Shown piece after piece: positions 11,266 to 22,763 of a stretch of 64,000 nt of DNA. The DNA lies in assembly GCA_002104905.1 (NCBI GenBank), contig MCFE01000328.1:1-64000 (forward strand), given 5' to 3'. The first letter of the stretch is position 1; every line of letters starts with the position of its first letter. The notes beneath the pieces are model-generated. The model was not told the origin of the DNA. It did not search any database and saw only the letters and a program-made list of their open reading frames with translations. The position numbers were made by a program, and so were the translations under genes. Origin of the DNA: Basidiobolus meristosporus CBS 931.73. Taxonomy: Eukaryota; Basidiobolomycota; Basidiobolomycetes; Basidiobolales; Basidiobolaceae.

Positions 11266-12239
11266 ATGACTGGATTCAGATCTATTGCTGTTGCTGGCGG
11301 CCTCGGGTATTTTGGCAGTGAGATCGTCCAAGCCTTGCTACAGCATGGATACACCCAAGTGAAGATCTTGTCTCGCAAGAACCAGGTTGGCACCACAGCC
11401 ATTCATCTCGGTGTTTGCATGGTTCTAATCTTTGATCTCCGATGCTACAGAATCACCCCAACCCCAATGTTCAGGTGGTGGCCATTGACTACTCCAATGC
11501 CCAGACATTGGTGGAGGCACTGTCCGGGGTGGATGTGGTCATTAGTGCGCTGAATGACTATGCCATCTTGGAGCCTCAGCTGGCCCTTATCGAAGCATCA
11601 AAGAGAGCTGGAGTCAAGCGCTTTGTGCCCTCGGAGTATGCTGTTGATTCTGCAGGGTAAGACAATCTAGGCCCATCTCCAATGTGATCACTCTAATCCT
11701 CATGGGACTAACTTAGGAAAGGCAGTCCCATCTGGGAGGCTAGCCAGGCTCTAGTGAAGAGTCTCAAAGAGTCAGGACTACCATACACCATCTATCAGAA
11801 TGGTCTGTTCATGGAATACGTAACTTCTCCACCATTTGGCATCGACGTTACCACCGGGTCCTTCGCACTGTATGGCTCTGGGGACACCAAACTCGATATC
11901 ACCAGTGCCAGGGATGTAGCCCGCTTCATCGCACACACTATCGGAGACAGCAAAAGTGAGAATCAAACCTACCATTTATCAGGGGACAGGCTCACCATGA
12001 ACCAAATAGTCGGCGAGCTGGCTGAGGTGACCAAGACCACCCCAACCATCACTCGCTTGGAACACCCGGATCTCAAGCATCTGGAAGACCCGGAAAGCGG
12101 AGAGTTCATCCACGAGCATCTGAGAATCGAGGTCGAGGATGGAGCGTTTGAGCACACCATCATATCCAAGGGTGGGCACGACGATTTCCAATTCCGCACT
12201 CTCCGCGAGTTCTTAGCTGATCAAGTAGCTAGCAACTGA
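11266..12239 (+). CDS. NmrA-like NAD(P)-binding protein, array copy 4
   Basis: Exons 11266-11385, 11451-11656 and 11717-12239 encode 282 residues, differing from copy 2 only by K to R and T to A near the C terminus. Intron 2 is identical in the two genes and intron 1 differs at about three positions. The GxxGxxG motif, GVDVVISAL, KRFVPSEY and SGLPYTIYQ blocks are intact. A TATATA at 11215-11220 sits in the same position as in copy 2. It is convergent with the dihydroorotate dehydrogenase gene. Its 3' half and 3' flank are the closest match to the inserted segment in the pseudogene at 6514-7008, so it is the likely donor of that copy. Function is unknown beyond NAD(P) binding. Confidence 0.9.
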
Positions 12240-12570
12240 ACCTGAGTCTGTATCAACCTCAACTATTCATAATAAACTACACTATCGTTATTTCATATTC
12301 AGTTCAGGAGAGTGAAAGTTGCTACTTAGAGGCTAGTTCAGTATTCTCCGTCGTATAAGCAAGATTGAAGGTTTGAGCAAACGGCGAGCCACCAATCCTA
12401 AGCTCGCACAATATTCCCCTGCACATATTCACTAGCGCTTACAGAGCATCCTTCATTTCCATTTTTTATTCACTTATCACTGTCTTTTAAAAACATACTG
12501 ATTGATCCTATGAAACATGGTTTGTTACGGATACCTTCCGCCTCAATGATATGCATAGCTTGGACTCCGA

Positions 12571-14277
12571 TCATAGCTTGTTGTCGGTTCCGACAATATC
12601 CTGCCATTTTTGGCCGTTGAGCTCTTTCACGATCTCGTCCTTGATGGCTCTAGGGGCGCCAGGGCCATCGTAGGAGAGGATCGAGTAGATCTGGACCATG
12701 GAAGCACCTGCTTTGGCAAATGCAACGGCATCCTTACCGGTGCGAATACCACCCGCGCCGATCAATGGGATTTGTCCCTTGGTCAACTTGTAGAACTCGC
12801 GTACGGTTGCCAACGATTGAGGGAATAATGGACCACCAGAAAGGCCACCTGCCTCTTGAAGGATCTTGGGGTCTAATCAAACAAAACATTTAGCATTGGA
12901 GTAGATTCATTATTACGCACTATCCAGCCTACCTGATTTGATCCCACTTGGGCGGTTGATGGTGGTGTTGGATACGATCACTCCGTCAACCTTACAGTCA
13001 AGGGCTACCTGAGCAATGTCACAGAGTTCTTCATATGAGAGATCAGGGCGGGGAGCAATCTTGATCAGAAGTGGGGGACGAGGCTCGGGAAGGCTGTCAC
13101 GAGCGGTCATAACCTATGTGTCAATCAAGGTGCGGTTAGTTGGAGCTCAATGGCTAACGAGAAGATTTTGAGTTGTCGCATTACTTGTTTGACAAGGCCT
13201 TCGAGCATATCCCTTCTCTGCAAGCTTCTTAGCCCAGGGGTGTTGGGGCTGCTGATGTTTACCACCAAATAATCCGCGTACTTCCCGAGGGTTTCAATCC
13301 CCTTGATGTAATCACTGAATGACTCAGGTGCTGAGGTCTTGTTCTTCCCAAGGTTGAGGCCAAGCTGCTTGTTAGCTCTCAATGATTGGTTGACGGTAGT
13401 GGATTCCACCTCGGGATGGTGGAAGAAATAGTGTCTCAGTCTGTTCTTTAGTCTCTCCACAACAGCCTTGTGCCCATCCGAGTTGAAGCCGTACCGATTG
13501 ATCACTCCCTTGTCTTCCTTGAGTCTGAAAAGTCGGGGCTTTGGATTACCAGGCTAGTCCACGAAAACATCCCCAACAGTTAATACAGGCTGCCCATATA
13601 TAAGTACCATATCAATAGGATCAACATACTTGAGGTTCGGGTGTAACGCTTCCAACTTCCACGAAACCGAAACCCATGTCGAACATAGAATCGATAGCCT
13701 CCCCATGTTTGTCGAAACCAGCGGCAAGTCCAAGTGGGTTGGAGAACTTCTTACCCCAAAGCTACAAGGTTGATTTCGTTTCGAGCACCCATAAGGAAGC
13801 GAACGTTCCTTCGTCAGTATCCTGTTTGAATCCTAAAATCACTTGTGCTAGAGACCGTACCTCGACCTGAAGGTTTTCCGCATCCTGGACCCGGTCACGT
13901 GGTGTGAGTCCGTATTTTCCGGTCAGAATGGCAACTCGGTGACCTGCTTCAGGGTCGAACTGATGCATAATGGGCATGAGGACGTGCTTGTGGAAACCAG
14001 CTCGGGAGTCCAACAGGTAAACGGACAGGAAGACGGTCCCGCCAACAGCCAAACCGCCAAAAATAAAACTCTTCACGCTATCCAAGGGAGAGGAGGTAGC
14101 TGTTGTTGTCGAGAAGGTGGCACAGCTAGCGGAGGGGCCAGTCAAGATCTTGGTACCATTTAGGGGGCGCACAGGCAAGGAGGCATTAGGGAACAGCCTG
14201 CTGGCTTTGGTGATTGGGTTGATTCCAAAGCCTACTCGTGAGCGAGATAAGGTGGATAGTAATGTTCTCGCTGCCAT
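12571..14277 (-). CDS. DHODH: Dihydroorotate dehydrogenase (quinone), mitochondrial
   Basis: Class 2 enzyme of the mitochondrial inner membrane: oxidises dihydroorotate to orotate with FMN and passes electrons to ubiquinone, the fourth step of pyrimidine synthesis. Exons in gene order: 13861-14277, 13630-13761, 13185-13553, 12933-13113, 12571-12872; introns 99, 76, 71 and 60 nt; 466 residues. The start at 14277 (ACCATGG context) gives a basic Ser/Arg-rich presequence [14 protein letters not shown] followed by a membrane segment about 70-90. An in-frame ATG 14 codons upstream is less likely. Class 2 signatures: [12 protein letters not shown] (about 150-161), [20 protein letters not shown] (282-292, catalytic Ser285), and FMN-phosphate loop IGAGGIRTG (404-412). 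No frame damage. Divergently transcribed from the next gene. Confidence 0.96.
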
Positions 14278-14761
14278 GGTTACTATGCTATAGTCGCAGA
14301 AAGGAAAAGCAGCGAGCACCTAGTATCTCCCTGCCCATGTATCCTCACGAAATTCCCAAATCTGGCTGAACAACCCATTTGCGAGAAAATCCCTCTTCCC
14401 GACCCAATCTTCCCCAATATTTCCCCCCTCGATTGATGGAAATTCAAAGATTGTGGAGAAAAGGTCGCTTCGAGAATATTATTCGGTGGAAATCAGGGCA
14501 TTCTGGAATCAAAAGTATTCCGGAAGGGGATCGCACGCGACCATGAAACGCTTTTCCCGAAATCGGCGTTTGAAATGCATCAGAAGCAGTCAATATCAAT
14601 CGGCCGGCCTGAAATGTAAAGGCACAGCAAAAACAATCCCGCATACACTTGGTGAAACGAGAGGACTGCTATTAGGCAGCACTGAAGAGCGCTATCTTCG
14701 GCCCCGTAAATCGGTATAAAATGGAAGCTGCCGCGAAGGTAGATGGTAATAGGATTTCAAT
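14278..14761. promoter_or_regulatory. Divergent promoter region, DHODH and membrane protein
   Basis: About 480 bp separate the two start codons. TATAAAA at 14715-14721 lies 41-47 bp before the plus-strand ATG at 14762. I see no comparable TATA on the dihydroorotate dehydrogenase side, as is common for housekeeping genes. Confidence 0.5.
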
Positions 14762-16296
14762 ATGCGTGTCCACGCTTCACTTTACTGTATGGTCTTTGCC
14801 ATGGTTGCAGGTAAATCTTGCTCACCGGTGGAGAGTATGAATTATAATAAACCCTTTGCTGACACAACAGAGTCCACGGAGCTTGCCACGAGCTCGGTAT
14901 ACGTTCTTCCATTGAAATCTGGCCTGGAGTTGGAGGCGCCACCATTTGCGATTGATATTTCCTTCAAGACTCTACCGGTGCTATTTTCCGGCATCTCGCA
15001 GATGCTAGATATCAACGGAGACTTCATACCTGATAGTATTGAGGAGGAGTATCTTTGGATGAATCCCATCATCAATAGCAGCGTGGAGGAAGAAATCCAA
15101 GGAAACCTGCTGCTTTTGGTTAGCGGTCTGACCGACGGTTCCGGTAAGTGAGGGAGGGAAGGGCCTCTCCTTGGGACGCAGGGCCTCGTAGCTAACCACT
15201 CTCGCTTATTTCAGAGATACTGCCTAACTACAAACCAGCAGTGCAAGTGCCCGATTCACCATCGCCCACAGAATTCCATCGGCTGGCTAGCGACCTCGCG
15301 ATCGCTTCGTGGGAAGTATTTGGTGGCTCATGGAAGACTCACTACGAGAACCGACATGGTGGCAGGATCGATATCCGAGCCGAGAATCTAGTAAGTAATG
15401 GAATCCTTGGCGTGTGGGGTGGATTCTGGTTAAGCGATTTCGTGTAGTTCTTGAACGAGAGAATGCCTTCAGCTCTGGTGACTGATGATGAGGCCTACGA
15501 CTATTTCATGAGTACATACCAACTCACTGGTGCAGATCACTTTGATCCGGATGTCAAGGTAGTTCTTGATGAGGTTGAATCCGCCAAACCTGTATTCACC
15601 GTTTTCTTAGGAGGATATGATGTTCATTCGAGAGGTCGAATACACCACAAGAATGATATACAGATACTCTTGGATGGCCAGTGACTACCCCGCAGACAGC
15701 CCGAACAGCCTCCTGATATCCCTAAGCGGCCTTGAGGTAAGTGAATGCCCTGAAACCAGCCGACATCACTTGCTAATATTGCTACAGTTCGTCAGTAAGC
15801 GACACGGACCGACATCCGTCCAAGCGAATGCTGCGAAAATGATCTTACACGAGCTCATTGAGAAGGTAACTTGTCGGCCGGGCGCTTGTCGAGAATCTAT
15901 CATTAACCCAGGTTTTGCCAGACGATGATACCGTTGTTCAAGGATGCACACGACGGCCGGTCCACTTTCTCGGTAATCACCATGCCCTCTGACCCGCTGC
16001 AGATTGCCTTCCTCGATGGGGTAGAGCCATCGCCAAGACTACTCACTGGGGAAAGGATTCGCTCTATCTGGGACCAGTATGGGGTGATTGGGTTGACGGG
16101 TTTGGTCCTCCTCGCCAGTACCTTGCTGGCGCGCCGAAACCCAGCCCCAGCAAGCCAGAAGACCCAGCAGCCCAAGCCGGCGGATGACGAGTACGAAAGC
16201 ACCAGCGAAGCGCACTCGGAGGAAGAGTTGGACCGAATGAGCGACAGTGAGACCGACTATGAGGAGGAGGCCACCAAGAAGCCCGAAGATCAATAG
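14762..16296 (+). CDS. Type I membrane protein with acidic cytosolic tail
   Basis: I do not recognise the family. Exons 14762-14810, 14871-15143, 15215-15390, 15448-15558, 15611-15736, 15788-15865 and 15922-16296 join in phase to 395 residues; introns are 51-71 nt. The first intron (60 nt) is in frame without a stop, but it has GTAAAT, CTGAC and CAG signals, and removing it leaves a clean signal peptide MRVHASLYCMVFAMVA. The luminal part has two N-glycosylation-type sites at most and no repeated cysteines. One transmembrane segment, GVIGLTGLVLLASTLL (about 325-340), is followed by an Arg-Arg stop and a Lys/Pro then Glu/Asp-rich tail. The topology suggests a secretory-pathway resident. The last acceptor could also be a few bases upstream, but only the chosen one keeps the frame. 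Confidence 0.8.
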
Positions 16297-16532
16297 CTTC
16301 GAATCTATGATCGGCAGTCGCGCCCTAAGGATTGCCCACATATCCCAGAATCTTCATCCCTACCCATTCCTGAATTCTAGACTATATTCGTTCGCTATTT
16401 ATTTAAAATAAAATAAGCACTCTGGATGTGAAGTATACAAGCGGTCAGCGAGGCGGGGTTTGAGTGAAGGTGGCATATAAACATTATCAAGGACAAAGTG
16501 GGGGGGTCGTACGGATAGGGGCGATGTCTTGG

Positions 16533-17500
<968 letters not shown>

Positions 17501-17764
17501 ATCGGTTAGCGGTGGACTACTATTTGCCAGGGAAAATGTGAAACCCCGTTCGCACCTGGAAACGATGTCTAGCGGAAAAAGAAAAGAAAAGTTTGGCTGG
17601 GCCGGAGATTGGATGAAGAATTTCGGGGAGTTCCTATTGGCGAGCCCATGAAATCCTCGCATTCAGGTCACAAACGATTGAATACATTTGGTGGATGAAT
17701 ATAGGTTTATTCAGTGGTTGACATCGATCTTATTACCAGCACGTATAACAATAATGCTACTCGA

Positions 17765-17820
17765 TTGCGACTGTGACTGTGACTGCAACTGGAACTGGAA
17801 CTGCAACTACGACTGTGATG
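17765..17820. repeat. CNACTG hexamer run beside the repeat-protein stop
   Basis: Roughly nine imperfect copies of a six-base unit (GACTGT, GACTGC, AACTGG variants) lie immediately 3' of the stop codon of the secreted repeat protein. They look like a simple-sequence expansion in the 3' untranslated region. Confidence 0.6.
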
Positions 17821-17821
17821 C

Positions 17822-19939
17822 CTAGTAACCGCCCTCATCATCATCATCGTCATCTATGTCCTTGGAGCTAGTGGAGTAGGTGGAGGTCTTGATTTCTGGC
17901 ATTTTCTCCCATGAGATACTGCCGTCACTACCACTCATGGCTCCACTGGAGCTGTAACTTGAATATGATCCTGATCCACCAGAAGATGTTGAGCTATATC
18001 CGGTCCCATATTCTTTGCTGCTAGAGCCTGAGCCTGAGCCTGAGCCTGAACCTGAGCTATATTCGGATACACTACCGCTATACCCTGAGCCGGAATTATA
18101 GTCGGAAGAAGATCCTTTGTAACCAGAGGATCCTGAGCTATATCCCGTCCCATACCCTTTGCTGCCTGAGCCAGAGCCATATTCGGATACACTACCGCTA
18201 TATCCTGAGCCGGAACTATAGTTGGAGGAAGATCCTTTGTAACCCGAGGAGCCGTATTCAGAACCCCCGCTCTTACCACCATAGCTACCACCGTAGGACG
18301 ACCCGCTAGAACCATACTTGCCATCCTTGGGTTGCTTCCTCTTGACAACAACCTTCTTGGTCTTATAGGTAGGAATTACAGTCACTTTCTTCTTACCATA
18401 GCTCGGAATGGTCTTCACCTTTCGATAAGTACCGCCCGATGGCTTGTATGTTGAAATAGGCTTCGTCTTGGGCTTGTAGACAGGCTTTGTCTTGGGCTTG
18501 TAGACAGGCTTTGTCTTGGGCTTGTAGACAGGCTTGGTCTTGGGCTTGTAGACAGGCTTGGTCTTGGGCTTGTAGACAGGCTTGGTCTTGGGCTTGTAGA
18601 CAGGCTTGGTCTTGGGCTTGTAGACAGGCTTGGTCTTGGGCTTGTAGACAGGCTTGGTCTTGGGCTTGTAGACAGGCTTGGTCTTGGGCTTGTAGACTGG
18701 CTTTGTCTTGGGCTTGTAGACTGGCTTCGTCTCGGGTTTGTAGACTGGCTTTGTCTTGGGCTTGTAGACTGGCTTTGTCTTGGGCTTGTAGACTGGCTTG
18801 GTCTTGGGCTTGTAGACTGGCTTTGTCTTGGGCTTGTATACTGGCTTCGTCTCGGGTTTGTAGACTGGCTTCGTCTCGGGTTTGTAGACTGGCTTAGGCC
18901 TGTACGTAGGCCAAGGTCTTGGCTTGTACGTTGGCTTGGGCTTAGGCTTGTACGTAGGTTTTGGCTTAGGCTTGTATGTGGGCTGTGGTCTTGGCTTGTA
19001 CGTCGGCTTGGGCTTAGGCTTGTATGTGGGCTGTGGTCTTGGCTTGTACGTCGGCTTAGGCTTAGGCTTGTACGTGGGCTGCGGACTAGGCTTATAGGTC
19101 GGCTTAGGCTTAGGCTTGTTCGTTGGGTAAGGCTTACCCTCACCATTCCATATGTTAATCCACCCAGTTCCGCGTATTCTAGAGCTACCTCTGCGATGGT
19201 AGCCTCCATATCCACCCAAACCAATATACGATTCATCCAGACCATAGACAGGGGTGATATAACTCACTGCACTAGGACGAAGGCGAACAATGCGGCTTCT
19301 ATAAACCGGCCTACTGATAAATATTCTGGGTCTCGGTCTCACACCGGTGATCAGAATTCGCTTCCCTGAGCCCTGCCCGCTACCAAAGCCGCTGTCTAAC
19401 GCTATACCATCCTCCACACCACCTACAACTCCGCCACCGAATCCTCCCACGCTAACACCTGATGCCAGCTCATCTATGGATCCCAGCCCTGAGTAAGGGA
19501 TGCTCATTTTCCCCGGGTGCTTGAACCCGGAGGCAAGCACATATGGTTGGCCATAAACGAACCCATTTCCTGCCAGCCCACTGAACGATTGGCCCATTAA
19601 AAGCGGAGCATCACCGGTCGCCACCGCACCTCCCCAACTGACACTCGCACCTTTGTGCATCGACTTCGAAACCCCATTCAACACATCCGTAAGATCCCCT
19701 AATTTCCCCTCGGTGATCTTGAATTTGGTACGATGATCCTTGCCATCCTGAAGAACCCACCTGATTTTCGAGGATTTCCCTTTGCTTCGAATGATACGTG
19801 GTTGGATCTTCGAGAAAGTTTTGTACCCTTTGTATGAGCTCTTCGTCACTTCACCGTCCTTTCCCTTCTCAGGTCGGACGGGTGACTCAGCCAGCACACA
19901 TGCAGTGGACAATGCCAGTAGTAATGCTGCGGATTTCAT
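17822..19939 (-). CDS. Secreted Lys-Pro-Tyr repeat protein, adhesive-like
   Basis: 705 residues in one exon. Signal peptide MKSAALLLALSTACVLA; basic then glycine-rich region to about 270. A repeat array at 275-496 has nine KPxPxPTY octads, one hexad RPKPVY, then about 18 KP(E/K)TKPVY octads, with tyrosine every eighth residue. A Lys-rich linker leads to Gly/Ser/Tyr-rich sequence (about 540-680) and an acidic tail with seven consecutive Asp/Glu-type residues at 695-701. No cysteine-rich or enzymatic domain is visible. Lys/Pro/Tyr repeats of this period are known from mussel foot protein 1 and some cuticle proteins, where tyrosine supports adhesion or cross-linking. By analogy this could be a spore-surface or wall adhesive, which is inference. 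A TATA box at 20085-20091 supports expression. Confidence 0.9.
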   Translation of the reverse strand: MKSAALLLALSTACVLAESPVRPEKGKDGEVTKSSYKGYKTFSKIQPRIIRSKGKSSKIRWVLQDGKDHRTKFKITEGKLGDLTDVLNGVSKSMHKGASVSWGGAVATGDAPLLMGQSFSGLAGNGFVYGQPYVLASGFKHPGKMSIPYSGLGSIDELASGVSVGGFGGGVVGGVEDGIALDSGFGSGQGSGKRILITGVRPRPRIFISRPVYRSRIVRLRPSAVSYITPVYGLDESYIGLGGYGGYHRRGSSRIRGTGWINIWNGEGKPYPTNKPKPKPTYKPSPQPTYKPKPKPTYKPRPQPTYKPKPKPTYKPRPQPTYKPKPKPTYKPKPKPTYKPRPWPTYRPKPVYKPETKPVYKPETKPVYKPKTKPVYKPKTKPVYKPKTKPVYKPKTKPVYKPETKPVYKPKTKPVYKPKTKPVYKPKTKPVYKPKTKPVYKPKTKPVYKPKTKPVYKPKTKPVYKPKTKPVYKPKTKPVYKPKTKPVYKPKTKPISTYKPSGGTYRKVKTIPSYGKKKVTVIPTYKTKKVVVKRKQPKDGKYGSSGSSYGGSYGGKSGGSEYGSSGYKGSSSNYSSGSGYSGSVSEYGSGSGSKGYGTGYSSGSSGYKGSSSDYNSGSGYSGSVSEYSSGSGSGSGSGSSSKEYGTGYSSTSSGGSGSYSSYSSSGAMSGSDGSISWEKMPEIKTSTYSTSSKDIDDDDDDEGGY
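18460..18893 (-). repeat. 24-bp coding minisatellite, about 18 units
   Basis: About eighteen 24-bp units encode KPxTKPVY. Units near the 3' end of the gene are almost identical, sharing synonymous variants in blocks (TAGACA versus TAGACT on the plus strand), which shows recent local expansion. Because 24 is divisible by three, other frames and the opposite strand stay open too. Those overlapping frames are artefacts. Confidence 0.9.
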
Positions 19940-20629
19940 GATGATAAGGTGGATGCGATTATTGAGGGGTTTCTACGAAAGTGAACCAAAATTTCGTATC
20001 ACAATCCCGTCAAATGGATTCTAAGGATGGTGAGGGGAAGGAAGGTTGGGATGAGGTGCGGTCCCCATGTGCAGAGCCGGCTCGTTTTATACTTCTCTGC
20101 CCACGGGTACCCATTCAACATTCATGTAACAGACCCGCAACAAGCATGCAGCAAGACAAAGGGATGAAACCATGTTATAAACTTTCCAACTTGTTTCTGA
20201 GTTTTTGGTGTCGTTCTGGTATGGTTCAATATCCTATTGCTTACGACAAGAGGTGGAGTGGAATCCCAAGGGGGGAGAAAGTTTGGTTTGCTTGTCAAGG
20301 ATCGGACCTGGTCATGTATCGCACGATACAGTGGCACATTGATCAGAAGCGTACATACTATATACAAATACGCCCTAATCACATCCGGTGGTTTGCATGA
20401 GTCGCATCTACACAGAAGCTTCTGTTGAAATGTTAATCGCAGTACTTTATAGACACCTCTACTTGAGGGAGCATTCTCGAGCTATTTTCGTTTACAGATC
20501 TCTGAGCTGATTTCTACCATAGAAGATCGCGTTGACATGTGCTTTTGACAAGTGCTGATAGACTGCTGCCTCTGATTAGCGTAATCAGGATTTATATTGT
20601 TGACGATATACGGAATGTTTCCCGTGTAT
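19940..20629 (-). promoter_or_regulatory. Upstream region of the repeat protein, TATA at 20085
   Basis: TATAAAA on the minus strand (20085-20091) is about 150 bp before the ATG at 19939, implying a 5' leader of about 120 nt. The remainder, up to the stop codon of the PIF1 gene, holds no recognisable coding sequence. Confidence 0.45.
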
Positions 20630-22763
20630 TTACTCTGGGTCTGACAATTCCTCCTCAAGCAGACTTCGATAAAACTGTACGACCTTAGGATGTGCCATCA
20701 CCTTTCGGCTGTCGAAGTTCAATACCTGCAGTCCCTCTAAACTGGTAGCCCTGCTAAGCGCCACATAAGCTTGTCCGTTCTCGAACACTCTGGACAAGTC
20801 AACTATCACCCGATCCAGTGTTTGCCCCTGCGCCTTATGGATCGACATTGCCCAGGCCAGCATCAGTGGCACCTAAACAATGAATCCATCATAGATTGTT
20901 ATGTTTTTAAGTGGGAGGATGGTTTGTACCCTTTGTAGCCTACCTGGGTTCTGCTAGCAACCTCGCCTAGCCCGGGTACTTCCATTTTCCAAGTTTCTGG
21001 TCGAACAGTGATGGTACAGCCAGTGAATCTCACAATAGGCATCCCAGTGTCTTCCTCGAACCCGACTACAACACCTAGGCTTCCATTAACCAATCGATAA
21101 TCTATATTTCTAATCAGTAACACTTGGGCGTGGAGTTTAAGCTCCAGCGTGCTTGGAGCCAGGGAATTCGCAGACAGTCGCTCCAGAAAGGGTGATTTGC
21201 CTTTATCGTTTGCCACATATCGATGTACATCTCCTGGTAGAGAATCAAGTTTTTGTGCGTTGGCTGCGTCCACCTCTCCCCGAAGTGAATATCTGCAAGG
21301 GGAGTTAGCCATTGATTCGCGCTGATGTCATAATCCCACTTACAATCGAGTAGGCTCAATTCCATCGTTAGGATATTGAGGGACCCGTGAAAGGGAGCGA
21401 AACACCAGCTCTGATTCTGGAGATAGAACCCCGATTCTCAACGAGTTCAGGATATCAATAAAGCCTAGATAGAGGTACAGATGTTAGCAGATAACGCATC
21501 ATGATAAACAGGTAATCCTACTCCACTCTGCTCTCGTTGTCGGAACACCTGCGTCAAGTGGACTGTACTTTGAATGCATGCCTTCCAGGTAGCTGCCTCG
21601 AAGCAGAAGAGGCCATCTTTACTAACCGGAGGTAATTGGAAAAAATCCCCGGTAACTACAAGCTACATCAAATTAATTCATGAGGGAGTGTTTGCTTGAT
21701 CGAGGGCTGGTTATATACCTGGATTCCTCCAAATGGCTTGTTGCACGCTCTCACTCTTCTGGCAATATATTCCAGTTTGTCGAAAAATTCCCCATCCAAC
21801 ATAGATACTAAAGTTTCCGGAAATTCATGCTCAGCCATATGCATACCAACTAGAGAGAGGGATAGCTAGCTTCGTTCAAAACGTACTTTCATCAATTACC
21901 AGCACTTTCACTTTCTGCCACCTCTTTTTTGATCTGCTTTGTTTCATGACCATTCTCAATAGTTGGTGTAGTTCGCCGGTTCCAAGCCCCACCCCGGCAA
22001 AGCTGTGCAATGTTGTTCCATTAAGATTGCAAGCGGCTATACCGGTGGAGGCGGTAACTGCCAGCTCCTCTCTTTTGTATATTTTGTGCATACGCTTTAT
22101 GAGCTCTTGTAGTAGCAAAGATTTTCCAGTGCCTAAATCGGTCGATGTCGCACACATTAACTGTCAAATGTACGTGCACGTATATCACACGGAGCACATA
22201 CCAGCTGATCCGGTAAAGAATAAACTACGCTTCTCGTCAATAGCCAAAGATAATGCTCGCTTTTGTTCGGAGGAGAAGTGAATTGACTTTGCCCTGAAAC
22301 GAGTGTCGTTATCAACAGACTCTTTTCTATTCGGGCTCGTTGCAGTCAACGATCGAGCTTTTCCTATACTTGAAATTGGCTCGTTGGTTTCTTTTGTGTT
22401 TCGTTTCTTATTCAAATTTTCTTCTTTGGACAATTTTTCAGCCTCGGTGGCCTGTTGTTCGAGGGGGTGTTCGACACTACACTGGTTTTCCAAAATACAA
22501 TCTCCAGGGCGCTTACTAATGGTGCTGCTCTCTTCACTGCTGGAAGACTTTCTTCTCAAAGTGGTATCAGTAACTAGGTCATCAGTTGGGCTGAAATATT
22601 TTGAAGTGACCTGCCCTTGAGTTGTCTCCTTGGAGCTGGTGGGAAAAGGCGTCAGGCTCTTTGGAAACGATTCAAGGAGTGCTCGCAAGGAGGTGCCTCT
22701 CGATTTGAAAGAAAGCGCACTATGGTTGGGCTTATTTGGTACAGAAGTCATTATACTCAGCAA
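20630..22763 (-). CDS. PIF1: PIF1-family 5'-to-3' DNA helicase
   Basis: SF1B helicase that unwinds G-quadruplexes and DNA-RNA hybrids and acts at telomeres, replication forks and often mitochondrial DNA. Exons in gene order: 22202-22763, 21887-22132, 21719-21807, 21527-21662, 21344-21464, 20944-21292, 20630-20872, giving 581 residues; introns 51-79 nt. The N-terminal 170 residues are Ser/Lys/Glu-rich. Walker A GSAGTGKS is split by intron 1 (185-192), Walker B VIDE is 266-269 followed by ISML, motif III is GDFFQLPP (304-311), the late motif is [11 protein letters not shown] (511-521), and motif VI is YVALSRAT (537-544). Intron 4 must use an unusual donor, GTGGAG, to keep frame. ATG 22751 is an alternative start. 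At 581 residues it is compact for the family, but all core motifs are intact. Confidence 0.94.

Noticed and set aside
13762-13860. Reading through DHODH intron 1 as coding (33 extra codons)
   Set aside because: The frame ends at the TAG that forms the intron's own acceptor. Splicing restores the conserved [16 protein letters not shown] sequence.
18460-18893. CRISPR-like array of direct repeats
   Set aside because: Units are contiguous without unique spacers, are coding, and lie in a eukaryotic gene.
18415-19245. Overlapping frames of 138-276 codons on both strands inside the repeat-protein gene
   Set aside because: They are by-products of the 24-bp repeat, whose length is a multiple of three. 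They lack signal peptide, promoter and non-repetitive sequence, and the secreted reading frame explains the region.
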